DNA of 64,000 nt from Fidelibacterota bacterium. GTDB lineage: Bacteria > Fidelibacterota > Marinisomatia > SCGC-AAA003-L08 > TS1B11. Numbering within the stretch: position 1 is the stretch's first letter; every line of letters starts with the position of its first letter. The DNA lies in NCBI GenBank assembly GCA_004124295.1, contig SCKI01000002.1, forward strand, positions 62,001 through 126,000, read 5' to 3'. The notes under the pieces are model-generated. The model worked only from the letters and a program-made list of their open reading frames with translations, searched no databases and was not told where the DNA came from. Positions 23,604 through 31,095 of the stretch are shown piece after piece. A program made the position numbers and the translations under genes.

Positions 23604-24398
23604 TTGAGCACGCAGAGCCGATTTCCCATGCCCCTTACCGCCCTCACCCACGATATATCCCCCGACATTGCCCTGGGCGAGCGGACCTGGATCGACCGTG
23701 ATCCCATCGACCTGGCCCGGGCCGACCAGCAGCACCTCGGCTATCGCAAGGCCCTCTCCGGCCTGGGGGTGGAGGTGGTCAACCTGAATATCAACCGGGC
23801 CTTTCCCGACAGCGTCTTCATGGAAGACCCGGCCGTGGTGGTGGACGAAGTGGCGGTCCTGACCCGCATGGGCGCGCCGGCCCGGACGGCTGAAATGAAG
23901 GCGCTGGGACCGGTGCTGGGCCAATACCGGACCGTGCTGGAGATGCAGGCCCCGGCCACCCTGGACGGCGGCGACGTGCTGCTGATGGGCAGGCGCATCT
24001 TCGTCGGGCAATCGACCCGCACCAACCTGGAGGGCTACCAGGCCCTGGCCGATATGCTGACGCCCTACGGTTATGAGGTGATCCCCGTGGAGGTGTATGA
24101 AGGCTGCCTGCACCTGATCACCGGCGTCACCGCCCTGGATGGGGAGACCTTGCTGCTGGCCACGGGCAAATTCGACACTGCGCCGCTGTCCGATTATAAA
24201 CGAGTTGAAGTGCCGGAGGAAGAGGCCTGGGCGGCCAATGTCATGGCGGTGAACGGCACCATCCTGGTACCCGGCGGCTATCCCCGGACGGCGGAGCTGG
24301 TGAGCGGCCTGGGCTACCCGGTGCAGGTGGTGGACAACTCGGAGCTGGAAAAGGCCGAGGGCAGCCTGACCTGCCTGAGCCTGATCTTCAAGACCTAG
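23604..24398 (+). CDS. Dimethylarginine dimethylaminohydrolase (DDAH)-like amidinohydrolase
   Basis: A 264-residue guanidine-modifying enzyme of the pentein fold. Visible are the substrate-binding DSVFMEDPAVV, the TLDGGDVLLMG and FVGQSTRTN strands, the active-site histidine in LHLITGVTAL near residue 174 and the nucleophilic cysteine in the final strand SLTCLSLIF. Length and layout fit DDAH better than agmatine or arginine deiminase. The likely reaction is hydrolysis of (methylated) arginine to citrulline plus amine. The start chosen is TTG at 23604 with GGGGGC before it; an ATG at 23628 is the alternative. Its last 129 bp recur at 25350-25478. Confidence 0.87.
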   Translation: MSTQSRFPMPLTALTHDISPDIALGERTWIDRDPIDLARADQQHLGYRKALSGLGVEVVNLNINRAFPDSVFMEDPAVVVDEVAVLTRMGAPARTAEMKALGPVLGQYRTVLEMQAPATLDGGDVLLMGRRIFVGQSTRTNLEGYQALADMLTPYGYEVIPVEVYEGCLHLITGVTALDGETLLLATGKFDTAPLSDYKRVEVPEEEAWAANVMAVNGTILVPGGYPRTAELVSGLGYPVQVVDNSELEKAEGSLTCLSLIFKT

Positions 24399-24783
24399 GT
24401 AAGGGGTACCGGGCAGGAGCAGACACGCACCCCCTCACTCCGTGATGCCCCCTCTCTCCCCGTCACATTGGTCGGGTCGGCCCGGAGAAAGGGGGAGTCC
24501 TGGCGCAGCCGACAGGGGTGAGTGTGGCTGCCCCAACCATCCGCCAGCCGCCCACCCGATGCATACGGACTCATGCGGAATAACCATACTATTTTCTGAC
24601 TATTGTATACCTTGACACTATAAATTGTCACTCCTAAACTCCATTTAAACTCACCACCACGGCGTAAATGGAAACGTGGATAACGAGAAGCCGCCTTACT
24701 GAGGAGTTTCCAGGTTTTGAGCCCAGTCATGCTAAGGCTCGCTACAAGTGGTATACGCATCATGCACAAACGGAGGTACAATC
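24399..24783 (+). other. Non-coding stretch with an imperfect palindrome, after the DDAH-like gene
   Basis: No convincing gene lies here. The left part holds an imperfect two-tier palindrome. ACACGCACCCCCT (24423-24435) is complementary, with one mismatch and one bulge, to AGGGGTGAGTGT (24514-24525). Inside it CCCCCTCTCTCC (24448-24459) pairs with GGAGAAAGGGGG (24484-24495). The right part (from about 24580) is AT-rich and leads into the next gene. Confidence 0.4.
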
Positions 24784-25290
24784 ATGGCGTCCATTGATCA
24801 GTTGACAGAGGAGCAATTTGTCGAATTACTTGATGAGTACTTTGCAGAACCTGTAAAAAGAAGCAAGATGACCGAGGAGGAAATCAGAGATTTGGCGCAA
24901 CGCCTCAACAGCCAAATTAATGTGCCGATTATCAATGAGACCGGTGAGGAAAAAATATTCCTGAAGATTGTAATAAAGGTCGACACATTCTTATATGACA
25001 GCTTGCCAAATGAGTTCTATGATCTCGTGCGGAGCCTTGACAAGGGAATTAATGATGATGAGGCCAAACGGCTCATCAAAAGGCTTTCAAGACTCGCCAA
25101 CGAGAAGATAGACATCCCTTACGTACCTGAACCAATGGAGTATGTTGCCATACGCTTCATCATTGCCATAATCATAAACGCTGCTAGGAAGGAATGGGAT
25201 TTAAATATGGCCAAGAGCAATGTTGAGAACCTGAATATAACGGATAAAAAGAATCCCGCTGATAGCGAACTTGATGCAATGATAGCCTAG
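24784..25290 (+). CDS. Unknown helical protein, AT-rich cargo between two copies of a gene end
   Basis: A 168-residue protein that I do not recognise. It has an acidic helical N-terminus (TEEQFVELLDEYFAEP), a middle beta-like segment (EKIFLKIVIKVDTFLYDSL), a basic helix (DEAKRLIKRLSRLANEK), one hydrophobic segment (YVAIRFIIAIIINAARKEW) and a polar tail. No nuclease, toxin or integrase motif is visible. The ATG at 24784 has a strong GGAGG eight bases upstream. Base composition is clearly AT-richer than its flanks, indicating transfer. It lies between the intact DDAH-like gene and a displaced copy of that gene's 3' end. Confidence 0.7.
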   Translation: MASIDQLTEEQFVELLDEYFAEPVKRSKMTEEEIRDLAQRLNSQINVPIINETGEEKIFLKIVIKVDTFLYDSLPNEFYDLVRSLDKGINDDEAKRLIKRLSRLANEKIDIPYVPEPMEYVAIRFIIAIIINAARKEWDLNMAKSNVENLNITDKKNPADSELDAMIA

Positions 25291-25349
25291 TAACGCAATC
25301 AAAAAATGCTGTTTTTTTAACAGGCGCCGGGATGGCACCCGAAAGAGTG

Positions 25350-25478
25350 CCCGGCGGCTATCCCCGGACGGCGGAACTGGTGACCGGCCTGGGCTACCCG
25401 GTGCAGGTGGTGGACAACTCAGAGCTGGAGAAGGCCGAGGGCAGCCTGACCTGCCTGAGCCTGATCTTTCACACCTAG
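25350..25478 (+). pseudogene. Displaced 3'-end copy of the DDAH-like gene
   Basis: These 129 bp align without gaps to 24270-24398, the last 42 codons and stop of the DDAH-like gene, with 7 differences (94.6% identity). Only two codons change the amino acid (Ser to Thr, Lys to His); the rest are silent. The frame to the TAG is intact, but there is no 5' part of the gene. Weaker similarity seems to continue about 40 bp past both stop codons. The left boundary is abrupt at 25350. Confidence 0.9.
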
Positions 25479-25637
25479 CCGGCAGGCATCGGGCGGGCGA
25501 AGTCAAACACACACCCCACCAACGGAGCCGCTTCCAGGACGGGAGCCTGGTTGCTGCCAGGGCAACGGCGTGTTATATTGCCACGGGAAACATCACTTTG
25601 CAGCTCATGGGGATCAATCTAATTAGCGTACTATATC

Positions 25638-26150
25638 ATGGATGAGATGCCCAATCGCCAGATAGTGATTTTTGATGGCCTATGTAACCTCTGCAACGGG
25701 CTGGTGAATTTCGTCATCAAGAGAGATCCCAAGGGAGTCTTTGGATTCGTTCCGTTGCAAGGTCAATTCGGGCAGTCTTTTATGCTAAAGTACAATATTC
25801 CCGAGAGGGAAGCGGATGCAGTGATTCTCATCAAGAACGGCAGGCACTATCTGCGCAGCGATGCGGTCCTGGAAATTATCAGGGACATATCTGGCCTATG
25901 GTTTCTGTTCCGCGTGATCAAGCTCGTGCCAAGACCATTGCGCGATGCCTTTTATAGGATATTTGCGAGAAATCGATACAGGCTTTTTGGCAAGAGGGAT
26001 TATTGCGTGATTCCTGCCGATGACGTACGGAGCAGATTTATGAATGGCACGTCGCAAGATCATCAAGCCGGATTGCCCCGCAGCTCCCGGACCGGCCAGA
26101 ACCTCGCCCCTGGCGCCGGAGTTTATCGTGAAGCCGTAAAGGGTGGCTGA
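25638..26150 (+). CDS. DCC family thiol-disulfide oxidoreductase-like protein (DUF393)
   Basis: A 170-residue protein with the family-defining DGLCNLCNGLVNFVIKRD at the N-terminus, giving the D-x-x-C-x-x-C dithiol, and the second landmark ADAVILIKNGRHYLRSDAVL. The rest matches the family to about residue 140 (FRVIKLVPRPLRDAFYRIFA). The last ~30 residues are glycine/serine-rich and unlike the family, so the original C-terminus may have been replaced by fused downstream sequence. Membrane-linked redox roles are suggested for the family, without proof. An internal ATG at 25647 is an alternative start. Composition is lower in GC than the core genes. Confidence 0.82.
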   Translation: MDEMPNRQIVIFDGLCNLCNGLVNFVIKRDPKGVFGFVPLQGQFGQSFMLKYNIPEREADAVILIKNGRHYLRSDAVLEIIRDISGLWFLFRVIKLVPRPLRDAFYRIFARNRYRLFGKRDYCVIPADDVRSRFMNGTSQDHQAGLPRSSRTGQNLAPGAGVYREAVKGG

Positions 26151-26176
26151 AGGGGCAGGAATCCCCCGCTCCCCTG

Positions 26177-26236
26177 CTACGCCGGGCGGGTATCCAACCC
26201 GTCTACGGCTATCGCCTACGCCGGGCAGGCATCCAC
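26177..26236. repeat. Short duplicated intergenic motif
   Basis: The segment CTACGCCGGGCGGGTATCCA starting at 26177 recurs with two changes from 26215. It is followed by ATCCAACATCCAACATCC micro-repeats up to about 26255. It lies between two convergent genes and has no coding content. Confidence 0.45.
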
Positions 26237-26292
26237 CATCCAACATCCAACATCCCCCCTCTCCCCGGCCTGCCGAACCGGCCCCTGCCGGC

Positions 26293-27153
26293 CTAACGCT
26301 GGCCGTAAACGATGATGGTTTCGTTGGGCAAACTCACCTGCCCGCCGGCATTGACATAGCTGCCCGCCGCCGCGCCGATAGCCTGCCATACTTCGGCCTG
26401 GCGCTCGGGGGTCTCCTGGGTCAACATAGCCCTGATTGGGGCCGCAATGTCCCGCAGAAATGAGACGTAGTCGGTAATGCTGTCGAACTCAAAGTTCACG
26501 ATCAGCGCTTCGGTCCGGACATCGCCAAATCCCGCCCCTGACAGCAGGGCTTCCACCGCTCCGGGCGCGCCGAGCTTGAACATTCCGGGCGCTTCCGGTG
26601 GCGGGGGCGGCAGGTTCAGCATCTTCTGTACGACGCCCATCGCCAGACTCAGGCCGACAACTTTCTCCGGCGGACCCCAGACAGCGGCCACAAACCGGCC
26701 GTCCGGCTTGAGGGAGCGGTGAATCTTCTCCAGGGCAGCCTCGATATCGGGCATGAACATGAGGCCCCAGCGGCAGGTCGCGGCATCGAAGGCGCCCTCG
26801 CCGAAATCCAGGCCGCCGGCATCCACAACCACAAACTCGATATTCTCCAGCTCCGCTTCGGCGGCCCTCTCCCGGGCGATCTGCAGCATCCCATCGGACT
26901 GGTCCGTAGCCACCACCTTGCCGGCAGCACCCACGATTTTTGCGGCGGTCAGGGCTGGCTCGCCGATGCCGGTGGCGATATCCAACACCTGGTGACCGGC
27001 GCCAACACCGGCCAGCGCCATCAGCCGGTCGTTCACGTTCCGGCTAACCTTCTCGATAGTGGCCCACCACTTTCGCCAGCCCTGGGCAACAGAATCCCAC
27101 TGCTGCCGTTGGCCGGCCTTGTACTGCTCAGCATCGAATGTTGGCACACTCAT
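26293..27153 (-). CDS. Class I SAM-dependent methyltransferase
   Basis: A 286-residue Rossmann-fold methyltransferase. Motif I is VLDIATGIGEPALTAA at about 56-71 with the glycine loop, motif II has the acidic VVATDQSDGML strand end, and motif IV is FDAATCRWGLMFMPD. The pattern is that of the UbiE/Methyltransf_11 group. The insertion with PPPPPEAPGMFKLG near residue 190 and the C-terminal cap would define the substrate, which is unknown. It lies 65 bp downstream of the lipoprotein gene on the same strand. Confidence 0.87.
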   Translation of the reverse strand: MSVPTFDAEQYKAGQRQQWDSVAQGWRKWWATIEKVSRNVNDRLMALAGVGAGHQVLDIATGIGEPALTAAKIVGAAGKVVATDQSDGMLQIARERAAEAELENIEFVVVDAGGLDFGEGAFDAATCRWGLMFMPDIEAALEKIHRSLKPDGRFVAAVWGPPEKVVGLSLAMGVVQKMLNLPPPPPEAPGMFKLGAPGAVEALLSGAGFGDVRTEALIVNFEFDSITDYVSFLRDIAAPIRAMLTQETPERQAEVWQAIGAAAGSYVNAGGQVSLPNETIIVYGQR

Positions 27154-27218
27154 GGCATCCCTTTCATGTTAATGGATCGTGGTTCCAGGCGGGTGAATAT
27201 AGGGCCGACCGGGCAGAC

Positions 27219-28409
27219 TTACAGGCTTTGGAAGTAGAGGTTCAGCGAGTTGTAAGTCAGCAGCACCGGCGCGTAAAGGTAGGCAATTCTCAGGCCGTCG
27301 GGCGAGAAGGCGACCCCACCGTAGCCGGTGAACTGATTGCTGCCGTTGGCAATGAGCTCCCGGTCGCCGCTCTCCAGATCGACTACGTAGAGGTGGGTGC
27401 GGTGGAATATGGAAAAGCCATCATCCCCGGCAAAGGTCGCTTCGTGGAACCAGAGGGCCGCCTTCCTGAAGTCATGTGAGACGGCGGCCAGAGACCAGCC
27501 GTCCACGACCCCCTCCTGGGAAAGGACCAGGGTGCTGCCCGATTCCTGGGCATAGATCACCAGAGCCTCGTCGGTCTGTCCCGGCCAGTAGACAAGGCGG
27601 AAGCCGGCCGCGTCCCAGTGGGCCCGCATCTGCCTGAAGCTGACGTAGGGCAGCGACTCCACAAACTGGGTCGTTTGCGCCACGGCATCATAGATAAAAA
27701 GAAACAGGGTGTCAGAGGAGCCAAGGACCGGGTCGTAGCGCCGCTCTCCGAAAAGGAGCCGGTCGGCATCGAACGAGAAGGCCAGTGGAAAGGCTTCGCC
27801 AGCGACCTGCACGGTCAGGACGACGCTATCGGCGGGGATGTTTCGCACCACCAGACTCGTCTGCAGATCAGTGCCGTAGGTCCCAGTCCGGCCGGCGGCA
27901 AAAGCCAGCAGGGTGGCATCGGTAGACCAGGCGACGGGGCTGCCACTGACGACAGCATTGATAAGGGACAGTCCATTATACTGGGCCGGCGTCGCCAGGT
28001 AGAGAGCGCTGCTATCGCCTGAATTCCCGGCCACGACCAGGAATCCACTGCCGGGGGCTTCCCGGAAATCGGTAACACTGTTCAGGTCGCCTATGGGGTT
28101 CACCTGCCCGGTGGTAATGTCTACCCTGCGGACCCATTCCCCCTCCGTCCCGTAGGTACCGCCGGAATATAGAACCTCCTTGCTATCCTGGGACCAGGCC
28201 AGATCGCCCAGCATGAAGTCGTTGCCGTCGATGTTGGTCTCCGCCACCAGCAGCAGGGTGCCAAGACCGACGGTGGGCAGGGGTTCTTCCTCGGGCTGCA
28301 ACAGAAAGGAGCATCCGGCGGCCAGCAAAAGGCCACCCGCTATCAGCCCGCCTGGCAGAAGACGCCTGAAGGAGGGCAGGGTGTGATATGGCGCAGACGG
28401 AAATCTCAT
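27219..28409 (-). CDS. Lipoprotein with TolB/WD40-like beta-propeller
   Basis: A 396-residue protein. It begins with a basic region and hydrophobic core ending in the lipobox LLAAGC, so Cys33 should be lipidated. The remainder shows repeated blades of the TolB/PD40 type: LAWSQDSKEVLYSGG, VAWSTDATLLAFAAG and VAFSPDGLRIAYLY, each with the W/FSPDG-like turn. No enzymatic motif is visible. It is probably exposed to the periplasm or anchored to the outer membrane as a binding protein. The 483 bp upstream contain no gene. Confidence 0.78.
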   Translation of the reverse strand: MRFPSAPYHTLPSFRRLLPGGLIAGGLLLAAGCSFLLQPEEEPLPTVGLGTLLLVAETNIDGNDFMLGDLAWSQDSKEVLYSGGTYGTEGEWVRRVDITTGQVNPIGDLNSVTDFREAPGSGFLVVAGNSGDSSALYLATPAQYNGLSLINAVVSGSPVAWSTDATLLAFAAGRTGTYGTDLQTSLVVRNIPADSVVLTVQVAGEAFPLAFSFDADRLLFGERRYDPVLGSSDTLFLFIYDAVAQTTQFVESLPYVSFRQMRAHWDAAGFRLVYWPGQTDEALVIYAQESGSTLVLSQEGVVDGWSLAAVSHDFRKAALWFHEATFAGDDGFSIFHRTHLYVVDLESGDRELIANGSNQFTGYGGVAFSPDGLRIAYLYAPVLLTYNSLNLYFQSL

Positions 28410-28892
28410 GGCAACCGGTGGTTAATTTAGGCCTTTAACGACCCGGCGGCGCAATGGTTCATCCCGGGCAAAGCCGCCGGCCGGTGACAGCCGTCAGCCA
28501 TCAGCCATCAGCAGTGATCCATTGCTCGGCGCAGGTCCTGGCTCTCCAAGTGGGCATTGGCGCATAGGCGCTGCGAGCCGGTGCAGCGCCTGTCGCCAGC
28601 CCCTGCCGTTAGTATCTTTAACAATGGACAGGGTACCCAGGAGCAATATTTTTCTTACCATAAAATGGGCGCGACCTTGAAAATATAAGATCTAGCAGTT
28701 AAACTCGAATGAAAACACCACGATGACCACGACCATACAGGTAACGATCATCCCGTGATTGCAGGCGGCGTTTTTTGAACGGCGCAGGGCGGCTGCCAGG
28801 GAAACCACCCGGGCGGGGGCCAGGACGACGAATCTCCGCATCGCAGCCGGAGTAATCCCTATTTTCTACATGACCAGAGGAGTATTGGCGAT
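28410..28892. other. Intergenic stretch holding a comM fragment
   Basis: No gene was found in these 483 bases. The left third holds a short GTCAGCCATCAGCCATCAGC repeat (28493-28512) and a comM-like fragment at 28527-28587. The right part is AT-rich around 28640-28730 and leads to the next gene. The plus-strand sequence GAGGAG just before 28893 is that gene's ribosome-binding site. Confidence 0.5.
28527..28587 (-). pseudogene. Stray internal fragment of comM
   Basis: These 61 bases align with 31298-31358 inside the intact comM at roughly 79% identity without gaps. The minus-strand translation SQRLCANAHLESQDLRR corresponds to SQRLFANAHLESQDLRR of ComM. Similarity fades on both sides. It has no start, stop or neighbouring comM sequence in register. 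Confidence 0.75.
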
Positions 28893-29555
28893 ATGCTAGA
28901 GTCAGATGTTTTCGGCAGATCGGAGACCACCTCCAAGATTATTGGGGACTCCGCCTACAACCTGGTCATAGGCCTCGTATTGTTCTGGGGCTTTTTTGTT
29001 AATTGGGCAATGGTTCTTAATATTGATCCGAATTTTCTAAGAAGCATCAACATGTGGGTGTTCTTAATCGGTTACTTAGGGTCCGTCTTTTACGGCGTAT
29101 ATTTATTTAATAAATCTGATAAACCTCTTGTCAGTTTCATAGGCTACAACTTCGTGGTAGTGCCATTTGGTCTTATCGTTAACATGATCGTATCACAGTA
29201 CGATAGTGAAATAGTTATCGAAGCCATAAAAATTACCGGCGGTGTTACGATTCTAATGATGATGTTGGGCACCATTTATCCTGCTTTTTTCAAAAAAATA
29301 AGTGGGGCCTTGACGGCGGCATTGCTAGCCGTAGTTATTATTGAACTATTTCAAGTTTTTGTGCTGGGAATCCACCATGATTGGATTGATTGGGCTGTCG
29401 CAGCTATTTTTTGCGGTTACATCGGGTACGATTGGGGCCGCGCAAATCAAATACCCAAAACAGTCGATAATGCGATTGACAGTGCTGCCGCGCTATACAT
29501 GGATATTATTAACCTGTTCCTAAGAATCCTGCGTATTCTGGGGCGCAGAAAATGA
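28893..29555 (+). CDS. Bax inhibitor-1/YccA-like membrane protein
   Basis: A 220-residue protein with about seven hydrophobic segments. The C-terminal signature is that of the BI-1 family: an aspartate-containing GYDWGR loop, then ALYMDIINLFLRILRILGRR, closely matching the family's D/E-x-ALxLYLDxINLFLxLLR ending. Members are ion-leak or stress-related channels and protease modulators. The GAGGAG before the ATG supports the start. The gene is markedly AT-richer than the flanking DDAH, comM and ispG genes, which suggests acquisition. It lies between two comM fragments. Confidence 0.85.
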   Translation: MLESDVFGRSETTSKIIGDSAYNLVIGLVLFWGFFVNWAMVLNIDPNFLRSINMWVFLIGYLGSVFYGVYLFNKSDKPLVSFIGYNFVVVPFGLIVNMIVSQYDSEIVIEAIKITGGVTILMMMLGTIYPAFFKKISGALTAALLAVVIIELFQVFVLGIHHDWIDWAVAAIFCGYIGYDWGRANQIPKTVDNAIDSAAALYMDIINLFLRILRILGRRK

Positions 29556-29709
29556 TGCCCGGCAAAGTGACCTGCAGCTGCGGCGGACATAACGGGCCGC
29601 TGCGCTTATGTTTATGACTCTAGCCTGAAATAATGCACCGACAGCCGGAGTTCAGGCAACCGTCAACGTCCGCCGCCTGAGCATCGCCTGCGCTGCTGCC
29701 ATAAGCGCC

Positions 29710-29739
29710 TTGGCAGTCCATCCCCTGACATGCTACTAT
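29710..29739 (+). promoter_or_regulatory. Possible sigma-70-type promoter of the DUF4395-like gene
   Basis: TTGGCA (29710-29715) and TACTAT (29734-29739) are 18 bases apart and about 45 bp before the start codon at 29783. The match to TTGACA/TATAAT is moderate, so this is a suggestion only. Confidence 0.3.
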
Positions 29740-29782
29740 AGTCCCTTACCACGTACCGGAGGAAAAAATTAAGGAGAAACCG

Positions 29783-30271
29783 ATGGCCACACTGTCACCG
29801 TTTACGCGGCGGATGCTTGATATTCAGGGCTACGAAAACGTCAGCGATGAAAAATTCGGGGGGACCGCCAAGTGGCTGAAGCTGGCCATTTTCGGCTGTG
29901 CCGCGGTCGTCGCCGTCGGTATGGCCATGGAATCAATCCCCATAATGTGGGCGATGGTCGCCATTGCAGGTGTCGCCGCCTTTACGCCAGTCCATCCCCT
30001 CGACCTGATCTATAACTATGGTATTCGGTTTATCACCGGGACGGGAAAACTGCTGCGCCGGTCGGGCCTCAACCGCGCCGCTTGCGCCCTTGGAACGGTC
30101 TGGCTGCTGGTCGCCATTGCCGCCCATAGTGCCGGCATGATGGTGGGGTACCAGCTGCTCGGATGGTCGCTGGTGGGCATAGCCGGCCTGGTGGGGACCC
30201 TCGATGTCTGCATGCCGTCCTACTTCTTCCGCCTTTTCATCGGCTACCCGCCGAAACGGAAGGCGGTATAA
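29783..30271 (+). CDS. Small membrane protein resembling DUF4395
   Basis: A 162-residue protein with four hydrophobic stretches (residues about 30-48, 53-68, 105-122 and 125-145). The segment FTPVHPLDLIYNYGIR between the second and third recalls DUF4395 proteins, which carry a proline-rich loop followed by LLYR-like residues. Function is unknown. A double purine-rich ribosome-binding site (CGGAGG then AAGGAG) precedes the ATG at 29783. It is followed after 120 bp by a comM 3' fragment on the other strand. Confidence 0.6.
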   Translation: MATLSPFTRRMLDIQGYENVSDEKFGGTAKWLKLAIFGCAAVVAVGMAMESIPIMWAMVAIAGVAAFTPVHPLDLIYNYGIRFITGTGKLLRRSGLNRAACALGTVWLLVAIAAHSAGMMVGYQLLGWSLVGIAGLVGTLDVCMPSYFFRLFIGYPPKRKAV

Positions 30272-30393
30272 GCGCGGCGCTCATTCCCTGAGTCAGTGGC
30301 AGGAGCAAAGGAGCGCGATGAGGGAAGGCCTTCAATGCCTGACCCGCATGGCTCAGTTGGCAGCAAGCCGTAACCCGAAACCCGCAACTCTTT

Positions 30394-30526
30394 TCATCCC
30401 AGCCACAACTGCCGATCCAGCGACCGGTACTGAATAGCCTCGGCCAGGTGCTGGGTGGCGATCTGGTCGTCGCCTGCGAGGTCGGCGATGGTGCGGCTGA
30501 CCTTGATGATCCGGTCGTAGGCCCGG
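30394..30526 (-). pseudogene. Displaced 3'-end copy of comM
   Basis: These 133 bp align without gaps to 31096-31228, the last 43 codons and stop of intact comM, with 15 differences (88.7% identity). The translated ends differ at only two residues (His to Gln and Asn to Gln), so most differences are silent. Similarity stops abruptly at the GCCCGG shared by both copies. The fragment begins 25 bp after the GIY-YIG gene's stop codon. Confidence 0.92.
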
Positions 30527-30551
30527 ACGGTGGATGAATTCCAGGTATGTA

Positions 30552-31070
30552 TCAGTGGGTTAGAAATGAGTTTAATTCTCCCGTCCCAAATGCCATAGCC
30601 GCAAACGCCTCGAAGAGGTATAGCTCAGTGGGATTTTTGATTTCAATGGTAGCAATTTTGGAATTCCAAAGCCGCTTTTGGGCTTTTTCGAACTCAACTT
30701 CAAACTTATCATCGTGCATATTGGCTGTTCTAGAACTGCCCGGGTTGTATTTGCGTTTCGCGATCAAATAGGCGAGACTGGCTGAAAAGTGGGTTCTTGT
30801 TTTAAGATGTTGGTGGATCCGGCTTGCCACGCTGCGGGAAATACCGACATATATTGGCGTGTTTCCCTCAATGAAAACATAACTGCCCGAAAAATCACTC
30901 TTCCGATTAAGCAATTTGAGCAGCGCTGCCTTACCGAGGCCTCTGGGCTTTATACCCGCGGCTTCAAATGGAGTCTGCATCGCACTCTCCAACGTTTTGA
31001 GATACCCTGGCAATATATCGCCCGATAACTCTTCAAACGACCATTCGCATTCATTAACCGCTTTTTTCAT
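30552..31070 (-). CDS. GIY-YIG domain protein inserted directly after comM
   Basis: A 172-residue protein. Residues about 62-110 form a GIY-YIG-like core: [20 protein letters not shown] supplies the two family strands with Y-V-F and Y-V-G in place of GIY/YIG, and ASRIHQH supplies the conserved arginine helix. A glutamate in [10 protein letters not shown] near residue 152 could be the metal ligand. This superfamily includes free-standing and intron-encoded homing nucleases and repair nucleases. It starts 25 bp after the comM stop with a strong GGGAGGA site, is AT-richer than comM, and ends just before a second copy of the comM 3' end. Confidence 0.75.
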   Translation of the reverse strand: MKKAVNECEWSFEELSGDILPGYLKTLESAMQTPFEAAGIKPRGLGKAALLKLLNRKSDFSGSYVFIEGNTPIYVGISRSVASRIHQHLKTRTHFSASLAYLIAKRKYNPGSSRTANMHDDKFEVEFEKAQKRLWNSKIATIEIKNPTELYLFEAFAAMAFGTGELNSFLTH

Positions 31071-31095
31071 GAAATCCTCCCTGCTATCACTTCCC

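Noticed and set aside
24395..24781. 128-codon minus-strand frame in the interval after the DDAH-like gene
   Set aside because: It has no ribosome-binding site, covers the palindrome and has low-complexity composition.
24270..25478. Classical integrative element with att sites at a gene 3' end
   Set aside because: The repeats are imperfect over 129 bp, the interval is only about 1 kb and there is no integrase; a conventional island does not fit.
26170..26260. CRISPR-like repeats
   Set aside because: Only two imperfect copies and short CATCCAA micro-repeats without regular spacers or cas genes.
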